DNA from: Acinetobacter beijerinckii CIP 110307
GTDB lineage: Bacteria; Pseudomonadota; Gammaproteobacteria; Pseudomonadales; Moraxellaceae
Direction: 5' to 3'
Assembly (NCBI RefSeq): GCF_000369005.1
Contig: NZ_KB849763.1
Span: forward strand, 289,421-353,420
DNA: 64,000 nucleotides
This document shows positions 8,837 to 18,947 of this stretch, one piece after another; position 1 is the first letter of the stretch; the number at the start of each line of letters is the position of its first letter. The notes under the pieces were generated by a model. That model saw only the letters and a list, made by a program, of their open reading frames with translations, was not told the origin of the DNA and ran no database searches. A program made the translations under genes and the position numbers.

Positions 8837-10078
8837 ATGTCTGCTGATATTTCCCAATCTGCTTTTGCAGCCTTTGCAAGTCGTGACTTTAAGTTATTGA
8901 CGATTAATCAGTGCTGTCTAACCTTTGCAGTGCTTATTCAAGAAGTTTTAATCGCTTTTCACCTGTATCAAATTACAAAAAATCCTCTTCTTCTTGGGTT
9001 GATTGGGCTGATGGACTTGCTGCCCTTTTTGGCTTTATCACTGTGGGGCGGATATATTGCAGATCGTTTTAATCGTCAGCGAATTTTACAAATCAGTTTT
9101 AGTTTGGCTATCCCATTATCGATTGCTTTATGGGTTAGCTTTAACCTTTTTCAAACCAAACAAATTGATTCAAATTGTTTAGTTATTTCAAGCTTTGGTC
9201 TTTTATTTTTATTTGGATGTATCCGAGGCATTTACAGTCCTTGCTTTAACTCCCTACGCCCTTTTGTCGTGCTTGAAGAGCATTATGCAAATGCAGCAAC
9301 ATGGACCAGTATGTGTTGGCAAGCGAGCGGTATGCTTGCACCTGTAATCGGTGGTTTTTTACTTGCTCATTTTAGTTTAGAGATAACTTTCACTAGCATT
9401 GTGGTGTTATTTACGCTTGGCAGCATCGCTTTATGGCGTTTACAGCCACGACAATTTCCTCAGCTTCACACCGAATCAATCTCTCACAGTATAAAAGAAG
9501 CAGTACATTTTATTTTTAAAACTAAAATTATATTTTGGGCAATGTTTCTAGATTTAAGTTCTGTGTTTTTTGGTGGCATCATCGCTCTATTGCCAATTTT
9601 TGCTCAAGATATTCTGCATGTCGGTGCTGATGGTTTTGGAATATTGAGAGCTGCTCCAGCATTTGGCGGCTTCATGACCTTGTTAATTTTAGTCCGCTTT
9701 CCACCACGTAATCATCCTTGGCGAATCATGTTAATTGCTTTAACAGGTTTTGCATGTTGCACACTTTTATTGGCTGTTACTCGACAACTCTTTTTTTCTG
9801 TCTTAGTTCTCATTATCATGGGAGTATGTGATAGCATCAACATCGTTATTCGCCAAACGCTTCTGCAATTAATTCCGCCTAAAGACATGCTTGGCCGTAT
9901 TGCTGCAATTAATGGGATTTTCGTGACCTCTAGCAATGAGCTTGGAGCATTACAATCAAGTGTAATGACCCGATTCTTTAGTGTCATTCCTGCAATGCTG
10001 ATTGGTGGTTCACTGTCTTTAATCTGTGTAATTGTTGCGAGAATTAAAACAAAAGCTTTATTTAATTTTCGTTTCTAG
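8837..10078 (+). CDS. MFS transporter, EntS-like exporter family
   Basis: A 413-residue integral membrane protein with about 12 hydrophobic segments. MFS motif A appears as GGYIADRFNRQR between helices 2 and 3. The N-terminal block DFKLLTINQCCLTFAV and the central PIFAQDILHVGADGFGILRAAPA resemble the enterobactin-exporter (EntS) branch of the MFS. No siderophore genes are nearby, so the substrate is unknown. The start lacks a strong ribosome-binding site. It is followed 39 bp later by a small membrane protein on the same strand. Confidence 0.85.
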   Translation: MSADISQSAFAAFASRDFKLLTINQCCLTFAVLIQEVLIAFHLYQITKNPLLLGLIGLMDLLPFLALSLWGGYIADRFNRQRILQISFSLAIPLSIALWVSFNLFQTKQIDSNCLVISSFGLLFLFGCIRGIYSPCFNSLRPFVVLEEHYANAATWTSMCWQASGMLAPVIGGFLLAHFSLEITFTSIVVLFTLGSIALWRLQPRQFPQLHTESISHSIKEAVHFIFKTKIIFWAMFLDLSSVFFGGIIALLPIFAQDILHVGADGFGILRAAPAFGGFMTLLILVRFPPRNHPWRIMLIALTGFACCTLLLAVTRQLFFSVLVLIIMGVCDSINIVIRQTLLQLIPPKDMLGRIAAINGIFVTSSNELGALQSSVMTRFFSVIPAMLIGGSLSLICVIVARIKTKALFNFRF

Positions 10079-10117
10079 TATCCACGCTTTTAATGGCTCT
10101 TTTATAAGCTTAGTCAT

Positions 10118-10573
10118 ATGAAACATACTTTGCCAGCATCCTCAACGTCGTCGAAATTTATTATTGTCTCTATTTTTGTATGGTTGGCAGTGTTGTGGCT
10201 ACAATCTACCTATCTGGTGATTATTGGTGGAGATGTCTATCTTTTTTGGACATCATTAGGCTTATTCGTGCTTAATTTATTAAGTCTACGTTCAAGTCAA
10301 TTCAAAAATAAAATTGCATTGATGATTACCGCTGTATTGTTGCTTTATTTAGTTTTTCACTCGTTGTTTTGCACCTATTTGATTCTAGCTTTTTATTGTA
10401 TTTTTTATTTATACTCAGGTGATTATCGCTTTAAACGTCTGATTAAATTGATAGGGCTTTTTCTGATCATGATCGTATTTGCTCTTTATCAAGCCCAATC
10501 TCTAAAAGAATTAAAACATCAATATGCTGCTTATGAGACGGGTGAAACATGGCAAAAGTATGGTGCTTTATAA
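10118..10573 (+). CDS. Uncharacterised small membrane protein
   Basis: A 151-residue protein with about four hydrophobic helices (around residues 13-35, 38-55, 64-95 and 105-122) and a short hydrophilic tail ending in ETWQKYGAL. I do not recognise a family. It may be co-transcribed with the upstream MFS gene (39-bp gap). The helices and codon use look like a real gene, but no function can be assigned. Confidence 0.65.
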   Translation: MKHTLPASSTSSKFIIVSIFVWLAVLWLQSTYLVIIGGDVYLFWTSLGLFVLNLLSLRSSQFKNKIALMITAVLLLYLVFHSLFCTYLILAFYCIFYLYSGDYRFKRLIKLIGLFLIMIVFALYQAQSLKELKHQYAAYETGETWQKYGAL

Positions 10574-10597
10574 GAAGCCATGTTCTAAATCATTTTA

Positions 10598-11588
10598 CTA
10601 ATTAGTCTTTTTTTGTAGTCTGTTCCTTTCTAAAAATAGCAACGTGTCTTGTAAGGTTAATTTGGCAACTTCTGTTACTAACTCAAATTGATATTCATGA
10701 GCTGTCAGATAACTTGCCTGATCAAAAAATCGAGTGCTTGTAGGGATGCCAATATGCGTTAATTGCTTGTGCAGTAACCGAGCTTGTTGCTCAAACGAAG
10801 CGGTATTCCCATCAGTAGATCGGAGGGAGTTGAGTATTTAGGTATTCAGAAACAATAAGTCCCCTATTTTCGTTATTGCTTAGCCAATCTTTATCTTTGA
10901 GATATGCCCATCCAATACGATGAAAAGCGAATCGAGAAATTGTAGAGTTTGCTTGAAGTACCATATTTTTCAAATCGTAAGGTCCACAATAAAGTAAAGC
11001 GCCACGAATATCAGAAATATCTATCAGGTTCGGTATTTTAAGTAATGCTGAATATTCAGGGTTGGATTGCGTCAGCAAAAATTGTAAAGCTATCTGCGCA
11101 CCTGCGGAGTCTCCAGCAAAAAATACATTCGACATATTCAAATGATTTTTTGGTGCAAAATTCTTTTTAATATAAGTTACTGCTTCTGCGACCTGCATAA
11201 CTGGTTCTGGATATTTTGCAGCAGGTACAAGCTGATAATTCAATACAATCACAGCATATCCTTTAGAAGCTAAGCGAGTTGCATAATTTTTTACTTCCAA
11301 CTTATCTCCACCGACAAAACCGCCACCATGCATCTAAATGACCAGTGCTTGTTTATCAACCGACGGATTTGCCTTGTAAAAGTCAAAGCTATTGTTTGGC
11401 AATTTAGAAGGATAGACTAAGTCTTTAAACACCATAACCTGTTGATCAAGATATTGTTTTGGGCGGTCATCTTTTGGAACACTAAACAAGGTATGTTGTA
11501 ATAACCACAATGTCGGCAATGGACTAAAAGCAAAAAGACCAACTATAGAAGCAAAGCTCAATAAAACTAAAATTATTATTTTTTTCAT
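10598..11588 (-). pseudogene. Alpha/beta hydrolase (esterase), inactivated by stop codon and frameshift
   Basis: The remains of a secreted or membrane-anchored esterase of the hormone-sensitive-lipase type. Reading from an ATG at 11588 gives a signal-like helix (MKKIIILVLLSFASIVG), then a TAG at 11334-11336 just before the oxyanion motif MHGGGFVGGD. Relatives have Trp there, so TGG to TAG is likely. The same frame continues through the nucleophile motif GDSAGA and stops at 10812. In the next frame a further 71 or so codons read as the missing C terminus (STDGNTASFEQQ...AHEYQFEL) to a TAG at 10598. Two independent lesions make it a pseudogene. Confidence 0.85.
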
Positions 11589-11671
11589 AGCTATGCTTTT
11601 CCCTAATTGAGAATTAATTTTAGCATCTCTAATCATCATTATTAACAATGAGTTGAGTTTGTTGAGCTCAT

Positions 11672-11700
11672 AAAAAACCCCACATTCAGTGAGGTTTTTA
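11672..11700 (-). terminator. Terminator after betT
   Basis: Stem AAAAACCCCAC / GTGAGGTTTTT with one mismatch and a 5-nt loop, flanked by an A-run and a T-run. It lies 5 bp beyond the betT stop. Confidence 0.75.
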
Positions 11701-11705
11701 GTTAA

Positions 11706-13766
11706 TCAATCTTGTGAATCTGGATAAAGTGGTCGGTTTCCAGGACTAATGCGATTGATATGTAAGAAGTTCATATGACGTTCATACTTATCTAAAATGT
11801 CATTAATCACTTGCTCTTTGGTATATCCAACTAAGTCATTATCTTGAGAACCTTCATACAAGAATGTTTCTAAACGATAATAATGTTGTTTACCTCTTTT
11901 TCCACGTTCACTAAAGGTCGGTGCGATATAACGTACAGGCCAAATTTGATAGACGAAGTTGTGCTCTTCTTCAATATTAATCGTTAAATCAAGATGATAA
12001 AGTACGTCACTATCTTCTATTTCACCCTGTGTCACTTCGACACTCATACCACGTTTAATCAATTCATCCGCTACAGTTTGTACCGCAGGTTTACAGACCG
12101 TATCAAGCATGCGTTGTGTTTCATGACTACCAGGATGGTGCATCACACGGGATAAACGTTTTTTCCAGTTTAGAATATCAACATTACCGACCACAGGTGC
12201 GGCATTTAAACTACTGCTGGCTTTCCGATAATCTTCCAGACGCAAAGATTTATATAAGCCTGCCATCACCAAAAGCATCACAAAACTAAATGGTAAGCCC
12301 ATGATGACCGTTGCACTTTGCAAAGCGGTAATACCATTCGCCATCAACATTGCTAAAGTCAGCAATCCAATTGCGATTGCCCAAAATACTCTTAACCAAC
12401 GTGGAGCATCATTATCGACATTAGAAAACTTGGTAGTGAAGTTACCCAACACCAAAGCACCTGAGTCGGCAGAAGTCACATAGAATAAAAGTCCAGTAAT
12501 GGTCGCCACGCCTGCAATAAATGCAAACCAAGGATATTGAGCCAGTAAATCATAAAACCCATGTGCAGGATCGGTTAATACCGTCTGGGCTAACGCGGTA
12601 TTACCATCAAAAATAACGTTATATAAAGCACTGTTACCAAAAATTGATAACCATGTAATCGTAAATAGTAATGGAATAATCAAAGTTCCACAGACAAACT
12701 CACGAATGGTACGACCACGTGAAATACGCGCCAAAAATAGACCTACAAATGGTGACCAAGCTACCCACCACGCCCAAAAGAATAATGTCCAACTGTTCAT
12801 CCACTCTTTTGGTTGTTCAAATGCAAAGCTTTCCAGAGCCAAACTTGGAAAGCGGCTGATATAGTCACCAAAGTTTTGCACTAAGGCATTTAATAAGAAC
12901 TCAGTATTTCCTAAAAACAGCACAAATAGCATTAAGCCTATAGCGGCATAAATATTGATTTCAGAAAGTACTTTAATGCCTTTATTGACACCTGCTGTTA
13001 CTGAAATAATCGTCACAATGACGGCTACTAAAATCAGTCCTGATTGAACCCATAGACCTTCAGGCCAACCAAATAAAACATGCAAGCCATAATTGATTTG
13101 TACAACAGCAATACCACAAGTCGTTGCGATACCGAAAATCGTTCCAATCACGGCTGCCGTATCGACGGTATGACCAATCGGGCCATCAATTTTTTTTCCA
13201 AAAATTGGATAAAGTGCCGAACGAATGGTTAGAGGTAAGTTATAACGATAACTAAAATACCCTAAAGCCATGCCGACTAAGGCATACATACCCCAGCCTG
13301 TTAAACCATAATGGAATAAGGTCCACACCATACCTTGGCGAGCGGCTTCATAGGTTTGCCCCTCTCCCACTGGTGGATTCATATAATGTGATAGTGGTTC
13401 AGCAACAGAGAAGAACATCAAATCTGTACCGATACCTGCGGCGAAAAGCATCGCAGACCAACTCAGTAAGCTAAACTCAGGTTTGGAATGCTTAGGACCA
13501 AGCTTAATATCGCCATAACGAGAACAGGCGATAAAGATCACAAAGATGAGATAAAGTGTTGCGGCAAGTAAGTAATACCAACTGAATTTATCACTCACCC
13601 ATGCAAGTACGACATTGAGTAAATGATTAGAAAAATCATTAAATAAAATCGTCGTCAGTGAAAATATTAAAATTATGAGCGCTGAAACATAAAAGACCAC
13701 ACGATTTAACTGATCTTTTGTTTGAATAGATGAATCATCAACTGCTCTTGGATTATCTGTCACCAT
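11706..13766 (-). CDS. betT: High-affinity choline transporter BetT (BCCT family)
   Basis: A 686-residue inner-membrane transporter that brings in choline for conversion to glycine betaine. It has 12 hydrophobic helices in the first about 510 residues. The BCCT signature region is visible as FFWAWWVAWSPFVGLFLARI, and an aromatic box helix as WTLFHYGLTGWGMYA. A long hydrophilic C-terminal domain of about 170 residues is typical of the BetT branch, where it takes part in osmotic regulation. AGGA precedes the ATG. It is divergent from betI, with the predicted BetI operator between them. Confidence 0.95.
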   Translation of the reverse strand: MVTDNPRAVDDSSIQTKDQLNRVVFYVSALIILIFSLTTILFNDFSNHLLNVVLAWVSDKFSWYYLLAATLYLIFVIFIACSRYGDIKLGPKHSKPEFSLLSWSAMLFAAGIGTDLMFFSVAEPLSHYMNPPVGEGQTYEAARQGMVWTLFHYGLTGWGMYALVGMALGYFSYRYNLPLTIRSALYPIFGKKIDGPIGHTVDTAAVIGTIFGIATTCGIAVVQINYGLHVLFGWPEGLWVQSGLILVAVIVTIISVTAGVNKGIKVLSEINIYAAIGLMLFVLFLGNTEFLLNALVQNFGDYISRFPSLALESFAFEQPKEWMNSWTLFFWAWWVAWSPFVGLFLARISRGRTIREFVCGTLIIPLLFTITWLSIFGNSALYNVIFDGNTALAQTVLTDPAHGFYDLLAQYPWFAFIAGVATITGLLFYVTSADSGALVLGNFTTKFSNVDNDAPRWLRVFWAIAIGLLTLAMLMANGITALQSATVIMGLPFSFVMLLVMAGLYKSLRLEDYRKASSSLNAAPVVGNVDILNWKKRLSRVMHHPGSHETQRMLDTVCKPAVQTVADELIKRGMSVEVTQGEIEDSDVLYHLDLTINIEEEHNFVYQIWPVRYIAPTFSERGKRGKQHYYRLETFLYEGSQDNDLVGYTKEQVINDILDKYERHMNFLHINRISPGNRPLYPDSQD

Positions 13767-14178
13767 ACAATCCTCAAGGAAAATTTAAATTTTAAAAGTT
13801 GTTTTTCTCAATAACTCAACCACGATTTATTGACGAAAACAACGAGAAGACAGTGCAACATGATGATTTCGAAAGTTCTCATCACATTTAATTCACACTG
13901 ATTTTTTGTAATTACCCTACTGTAAGCAATGATCACTTATTCTTTTTTAAGCCAAAACTTAATCTAAATAAATGATTCATTTTTTTACAATTCGGACACT
14001 TTAACAGCTGTATCTAATAAAACTGTTAAGAGTTATGTAAAACAGAGCTGTTGCAAATATGATACTTTTAATTGATTGATCGTTCAATCAATTAAAAGTA
14101 TCATCATGTTATGTTATAATTATCTGCATCCTAAGTTTTCTTAAAGCCTTATTATTTAGGCAATTATGGCAACAACCC
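13767..14178. other. Divergent control region betT / betI
   Basis: A 412-bp gap with no gene. It contains the 42-bp palindrome at 14061-14102 and must hold the promoters of betT (minus) and betIBA (plus). Confidence 0.75.
14061..14102. promoter_or_regulatory. Predicted BetI operator, 42-bp perfect palindrome
   Basis: Two exact 19-bp inverted arms (14061-14079 and 14084-14102) flank a central TCGT. The core ATTGATTGA/TCAATCAAT resembles the E. coli BetI operator. Its position between betT and betI, 77 bp before the betI start, suggests that BetI represses both directions until choline is present. The outer arms extend the symmetry far beyond one TetR dimer site. Confidence 0.8.
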
Positions 14179-14805
14179 ATGACTAAACGCAGAGTTAAAC
14201 CAGAGCAAGAGCGCCGCGAAGAAATTGTAAATGCTGCTTTTGAAGTCATTTATGAAGTGGGTTTATCACAAACCACCATCGCCCAAATTGCAAAAAAAGC
14301 CCAAGTCTCTACAGGTATTGTGAGTCACCATTTTGGAGATAAACAAGGATTAATGATCAACTGTATGCGTGAAATGTTAAAGCGATTGCATCAAGTCACA
14401 TTGCAATACAAAGCCGCAACAATAGACATGCAGCCACAGAGCCAAATTAAGGCAATCATTGATTCTAACTTTGATATTAGTCAGGTCAATAAAACAGCAA
14501 TGCGAGTTTGGTTAGATTTTTGGTCTGCCAGTATGCACAGTCCTGAGCTTGCACGTTTACAACGGATCAATGATCGACGTTTGTATTCAAATTTAAAGCA
14601 TCACTTTTTACAGTTGATGCCAAACGACAGAGCAAGTATTGCAGCAAGTGGACTTGCTGCATTAATTGATGGTCTTTGGTTACGTGGCGGATTAATTGGT
14701 CACAATGAATTTGATCGGCAAGCTGCACGGCATATTGCTTATGATTATTTAAATATGCAGCTCCAACTCGCACAACCATTATTTGAGGAGAGACAAAATG
14801 AATGA
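14179..14805 (+). CDS. betI: Transcriptional repressor BetI (TetR family)
   Basis: A 208-residue choline-responsive repressor. The N-terminal helix-turn-helix spans about residues 34-56 ([20 protein letters not shown]) and is followed by FGDKQGL, typical of TetR proteins. The C-terminal ligand domain contains [17 protein letters not shown], a conserved BetI block. Its stop overlaps the betB start by 8 bp, so the two are translationally coupled. The palindrome upstream is the likely binding site and implies autoregulation. Confidence 0.95.
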   Translation: MTKRRVKPEQERREEIVNAAFEVIYEVGLSQTTIAQIAKKAQVSTGIVSHHFGDKQGLMINCMREMLKRLHQVTLQYKAATIDMQPQSQIKAIIDSNFDISQVNKTAMRVWLDFWSASMHSPELARLQRINDRRLYSNLKHHFLQLMPNDRASIAASGLAALIDGLWLRGGLIGHNEFDRQAARHIAYDYLNMQLQLAQPLFEERQNE

Positions 14806-16267
14806 TGTGCAAACTCATCCATTGTATATCCACGGTCAATATGTCAATGCCACAAGTGGTGTGAGCTTTGACAGCATCAATCCCGCCGATGGCAAAGTAA
14901 TTGCCACCATCCAACAAGCCTCTCAACAAGATATCGAAAAAGCTGTTCAAAGTGCTCAACAAGGTCAAAAAGTTTGGGCAGCTATGACAGCGGTTGAGCG
15001 TTCTCGTATTTTACGTCGAGCTGTAGATATTTTACGTGAACGCAATGACGAACTAGCGAAACTTGAAACGCTAGATACAGGTAAAGCTTATAGTGAAACA
15101 TCGACTGTTGATATTGTGACAGGTGCAGATGTTCTTGAATATTACGCAGGTTTAGCGACAGCCATTCAAGGTGAACAAGTTCCATTACGCGAAAGTAGTT
15201 TTTTCTATACTCGCCGTGAACCTTTAGGTGTCGTTGCAGGCATCGGTGCTTGGAACTATCCGATTCAAATTGCTTTATGGAAATCCGCTCCTGCACTAGC
15301 TGCGGGCAATGCCATGATTTTCAAGCCAAGTGAAATCACTCCACTCACTGCATTTAAACTTGCTGAAATTTATACCGAAGCAGGCGTACCAAACGGCGTA
15401 TTCAACATTGTACAAGGTGCTGGTCGTGATATCGGTCAATGGCTTACAGAACATCCAGTCATTGAAAAAATTTCGTTTACGGGTGGCGTTGAAACTGGCA
15501 AAAAAGTGATGGCAAGCGCTGCTGCTTCAAGCTTAAAAGAAGTGACGATGGAACTTGGTGGTAAATCACCACTGATCATCTGTGAAGATGCAGATATGAA
15601 TAAAGCCGCTGATATTGCGGTAATGGCAAACTTTTTTAGTTCAGGTCAAGTCTGTACCAATGGTACGCGCGTCTTTATTCCAACATCATTAAAAGCAGAA
15701 TTTGAAACTGCGGTTTTAGAACGTGTGCAACGTATCCGTATCGGCGACCCAATGAACACAGATACCAATTTTGGTCCATTGACCAGTTTCCCGCATATGG
15801 AAAAAGTTCTTTCCTACATCAATGCAGGCAAACAACAAGGTGCCAAATTGCTGATCGGTGGTGATCGAGCAGATGGTGAATTGGCTGACGGTGCATATGT
15901 ATTACCAACAGTATTTACAGACTGTACTGATGATATGCGAATAGTGCAGGACGAAATCTTTGGCCCTGTCATGAGTATCCTAAGTTATCAAACTGAAAAT
16001 GAAGTGATTCGTCGTGCCAATAACACGACTTTTGGTTTAGCTGCTGGTGTGGTGACACCAGACATCAACAAAGCACATCGTATTATTCATCAAATCGAAG
16101 CTGGTATTTGTTGGATCAATACTTGGGGCGAATCCCCTGCTGAGATGCCAGTCGGCGGTTATAAACAATCAGGTGTAGGTCGTGAAAATGGGATCTCTAC
16201 CCTCTCTCACTACACACGTATTAAATCCGTTCAAGTTGAGCTTGGTGATTACCAAAGCATTTTCTAA
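14798..16267 (+). CDS. betB: Betaine-aldehyde dehydrogenase
   Basis: A 489-residue NAD(P)-dependent aldehyde dehydrogenase that converts betaine aldehyde to glycine betaine. The catalytic Glu lies in MELGGKSPL and the catalytic Cys in [13 protein letters not shown]. The cofactor loop [12 protein letters not shown] and the BetB-type end [15 protein letters not shown] are present. I chose ATG 14798 over an in-frame codon at 14783 because GAGGAG ends about 8 bp before it and the family starts here. It is the middle gene of betIBA. Confidence 0.96.
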   Translation: MNDVQTHPLYIHGQYVNATSGVSFDSINPADGKVIATIQQASQQDIEKAVQSAQQGQKVWAAMTAVERSRILRRAVDILRERNDELAKLETLDTGKAYSETSTVDIVTGADVLEYYAGLATAIQGEQVPLRESSFFYTRREPLGVVAGIGAWNYPIQIALWKSAPALAAGNAMIFKPSEITPLTAFKLAEIYTEAGVPNGVFNIVQGAGRDIGQWLTEHPVIEKISFTGGVETGKKVMASAAASSLKEVTMELGGKSPLIICEDADMNKAADIAVMANFFSSGQVCTNGTRVFIPTSLKAEFETAVLERVQRIRIGDPMNTDTNFGPLTSFPHMEKVLSYINAGKQQGAKLLIGGDRADGELADGAYVLPTVFTDCTDDMRIVQDEIFGPVMSILSYQTENEVIRRANNTTFGLAAGVVTPDINKAHRIIHQIEAGICWINTWGESPAEMPVGGYKQSGVGRENGISTLSHYTRIKSVQVELGDYQSIF

Positions 16268-16291
16268 AAGCATTGCGCTTTATCTTATCTT

Positions 16292-16322
16292 GATCAACTG
16301 AGTGACATGTATTCAGTTGATC
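16292..16322 (+). promoter_or_regulatory. Intercistronic hairpin betB-betA
   Basis: GATCAACTGA and its exact complement TCAGTTGATC are separated by 11 nt. There is no T-run after the stem, so it is more likely an mRNA-stabilising or processing hairpin than a terminator. Confidence 0.5.
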
Positions 16323-16344
16323 TTGCAACAAATAAAGGCAGATT

Positions 16345-18045
16345 ATGAATAAGCAAGAATACGATTATATTATTATTGGTGCAGGTTCTGCGGGTAATGT
16401 CCTCGCTGCACGTTTAACTGAAGATGCAGATATCTCAGTATTATTATTAGAAGCTGGTGGTCCAGATTATCGTCTTGATTTCCGCACGCAAATGCCAGCC
16501 GCTTTGGCGTTTCCACTACAAGGCCGTCGTTACAATTGGGCATATTTGACCGACCCTGAACCACATATGAATAATCGCCGTATGGAATGTGGTCGTGGTA
16601 AAGGTTTAGGTGGCTCATCACTCATTAATGGTATGTGCTATATCCGTGGTAATGCGATGGATTTAGACCAATGGTCAACGCATCAAGGGCTTGAAGATTG
16701 GAGCTATGCGGATTGTTTACCATATTATCGAAAATCAGAAACACGCGACATTGGTGCTAACGATTATCACGGCGGAGAAGGTCCTGTTTCAGTCACCACC
16801 CCAAAACAAGGCAATAATGAACTGTTTCATGCCATGATCGAAGCAGGTGTACAGGCAGGTTATCCACGTACAGATGATTTAAACGGTTATCAGCAAGAAG
16901 GCTTCGGTCCGATGGATCGAACGGTGACACCACAAGGTCGTCGTTCGAGTACGGCTCGCGGTTATTTAGATATGGCAAAAGGTCGTCCCAATTTGACGAT
17001 TGTCACCCACGCCATGACCAATAAAATCTTATTTAGTCATAAACAAGCAATTGGTGTCGAATACATTATTGGTGCAGATCAAGCCAACATGAAACAAGCA
17101 CATGCCAAACGTGAAGTCTTGTTATGTGCAGGTGCAATTGCATCACCGCAAATTTTACAGCGCTCAGGTGTTGGACAGAGCACTTTCCTCAAATCGATGG
17201 ATATTGAAGTCATTCAAGACTTACCTGGCGTGGGTGAAAACCTGCAAGATCATTTGGAAATGTATTTACAATACAAATGCAAAAAACCAGTTTCACTTTA
17301 CCCAGCGTTGAAATGGTACAACCAACCTGCGATTGGTGCAGAGTGGTTATTCCTCGGCAAAGGTATCGGTGCAAGTAACCAATTCGAAGCTGGTGGTTTT
17401 ATTCGCTCATCTGATGAATTTGAATGGCCAAATATTCAGTATCACTTCTTGCCCGTTGCGATTAACTACAATGGTAGTAATGCAGTGAATGAGCATGGCT
17501 TTCAAGCCCATGTTGGTTCAATGCGTTCACCTTCTCGTGGTCGTATCAAACTCAAATCTAAAGATCCATTTGAGCATCCAAGTATCTTGTTCAATTATAT
17601 GTCCACCGAACAAGACTGGCGCGAATTCCGAGATGGGATTCGTATCACGCGTGAAATCATGCATCAACCTGCACTTGACCCTTATCGTGGCGAAGAAATT
17701 AGCCCAAGTATGCAGTTAAAAACCGATGCTGAACTAGACTCTTTTGTCCGAGAACATGCCGAGACTGCCTACCATCCATCATGTAGCTGCAAAATGGGTG
17801 AAGACGAAATGGCTGTTGTCGATGGTCAAGGTCGTGTTCACGGCGTACAAGGGTTACGTGTAATTGATGCCTCTATTATGCCAATCATTATCACAGGTAA
17901 CTTAAATGCCACCACGATTATGATAGCTGAAAAAATTGCTGATCAAATTCGCGGACAAAAATTACCACCTTCGCAAGCACCTTACTTCAAAGCAGGATCA
18001 AACCCTGTTCGTCAAACACCTTTACGTCCATTTGGCATAACCTAG
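16345..18045 (+). CDS. betA: Choline dehydrogenase
   Basis: A 566-residue FAD-dependent GMC oxidoreductase that oxidises choline to betaine aldehyde and feeds the respiratory chain. The N-terminal ADP-binding fold is [18 protein letters not shown], followed by the GMC signature region [15 protein letters not shown]. Near the C terminus are the active-site His region [11 protein letters not shown] and the block [17 protein letters not shown]. The length is usual for BetA. It follows betB by 77 bp, with a hairpin in the gap. GGCAG-like sequence precedes the ATG. Confidence 0.96.
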   Translation: MNKQEYDYIIIGAGSAGNVLAARLTEDADISVLLLEAGGPDYRLDFRTQMPAALAFPLQGRRYNWAYLTDPEPHMNNRRMECGRGKGLGGSSLINGMCYIRGNAMDLDQWSTHQGLEDWSYADCLPYYRKSETRDIGANDYHGGEGPVSVTTPKQGNNELFHAMIEAGVQAGYPRTDDLNGYQQEGFGPMDRTVTPQGRRSSTARGYLDMAKGRPNLTIVTHAMTNKILFSHKQAIGVEYIIGADQANMKQAHAKREVLLCAGAIASPQILQRSGVGQSTFLKSMDIEVIQDLPGVGENLQDHLEMYLQYKCKKPVSLYPALKWYNQPAIGAEWLFLGKGIGASNQFEAGGFIRSSDEFEWPNIQYHFLPVAINYNGSNAVNEHGFQAHVGSMRSPSRGRIKLKSKDPFEHPSILFNYMSTEQDWREFRDGIRITREIMHQPALDPYRGEEISPSMQLKTDAELDSFVREHAETAYHPSCSCKMGEDEMAVVDGQGRVHGVQGLRVIDASIMPIIITGNLNATTIMIAEKIADQIRGQKLPPSQAPYFKAGSNPVRQTPLRPFGIT

Positions 18046-18057
18046 TCCAGTTATGTT

Positions 18058-18083
18058 CAGCACCTTATGACATTAAGGTGCTG
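18058..18083 (+). promoter_or_regulatory. Hairpin between betA and the porin gene
   Basis: CAGCACCTTA and its exact complement TAAGGTGCTG are separated by 6 nt and followed by CCAACC rather than a T-run. It may partly separate expression of the porin gene from betIBA, or protect the upstream message. Confidence 0.5.
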
Positions 18084-18104
18084 CCAACCATTAGGAAAAT
18101 TCAA

Positions 18105-18896
18105 ATGAAAAGAATTTTATTTATACTCCCTTTCGGTTTCTACTTGCACACTGCACATGCCACCGAAGCAAGTACAGAAATAGCATCACCTTATAGCGCT
18201 AACCTAACACTCGCAAGCCAGTATGTATCACGTGGTTTTCAACAAACTTGGGGCAAACCTGCAATTCAAGGTGGAATAGACTATAACCATGATAATGGTT
18301 TTTATGCTGGAACTTGGGCATCGACAGTGAGTGATCATTTTATTCGTGATGCATCAGTAGAGTGGGATGTGTATACAGGTTACAGCCGTAGTTTTGGAGA
18401 TTTAACTCTAGGCACTAAAGTGGCTTACTACTATTATCCTGGCGCCAAAACTACAGCAGAAACAGGAAATACTCGCTTTGATTACGGTGAAATTATCCCA
18501 GAAATCAGCTATGGCCCATTAAGTGTTAAATATTCGATTACCTACACCCAAGATTACTTCGGGAATAACTCGGATACTTTAGGGATTGGTACTAATAAAC
18601 ATTCTCGTGGTTCAGGTTATCTTGATGTCAGTTGGCATCAACCTTTAGGGCAAGGCTGGTCGGCAGATGCACACTATGGTAATCAGCGAATCAAAAACTT
18701 CTCTGATGCAAACTTTCAAGACATCAGCTTTGCCGTTAATAAAGAACTCCCCTACAACCTTTTGGGAAGTTTAAGTTATAGCAAAGCATGGGATAAAGAT
18801 GATTACTACAAGCAATATAGCAATGGTAATCCAAATGCCAAAGTCTCCAATCCAATTGATTCCACTGTGGCTGTCTCACTGACAAAAAGTTTTTAA
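18105..18896 (+). CDS. TorF-family putative outer-membrane porin
   Basis: About 263 residues. A signal peptide (MKRILFILPFGFYLHTAHA) is followed by a beta-rich protein ending in Phe (LTKSF), the usual outer-membrane barrel end. The opening ANLTLASQYVSRGFQQTWG and GFYAGTWAS match the conserved family of short porin-like proteins annotated TorF/TIGR02001. I chose ATG 18105 over 18078 because it gives a clean signal peptide and has AGGA upstream. It follows betA by 59 bp, so it may help choline or betaine cross the outer membrane; this is inference from position. Confidence 0.8.
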   Translation: MKRILFILPFGFYLHTAHATEASTEIASPYSANLTLASQYVSRGFQQTWGKPAIQGGIDYNHDNGFYAGTWASTVSDHFIRDASVEWDVYTGYSRSFGDLTLGTKVAYYYYPGAKTTAETGNTRFDYGEIIPEISYGPLSVKYSITYTQDYFGNNSDTLGIGTNKHSRGSGYLDVSWHQPLGQGWSADAHYGNQRIKNFSDANFQDISFAVNKELPYNLLGSLSYSKAWDKDDYYKQYSNGNPNAKVSNPIDSTVAVSLTKSF

Positions 18897-18904
18897 TTCG
18901 CACA

Positions 18905-18938
18905 ATAAAAAAGCTGCAATCAATGCAGCTTTTTTATT
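18905..18938. terminator. Bidirectional terminator, porin gene / alcohol dehydrogenase
   Basis: Perfect stem ATAAAAAAGCTGCA / TGCAGCTTTTTTAT with a 5-nt loop, between two convergent genes. Confidence 0.9.
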
Positions 18939-18947
18939 CAATACAAT

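Noticed and set aside
8837..10078. Siderophore export locus around the EntS-like MFS gene.
   Set aside because: There are no siderophore synthesis, receptor or Fur-box features nearby.
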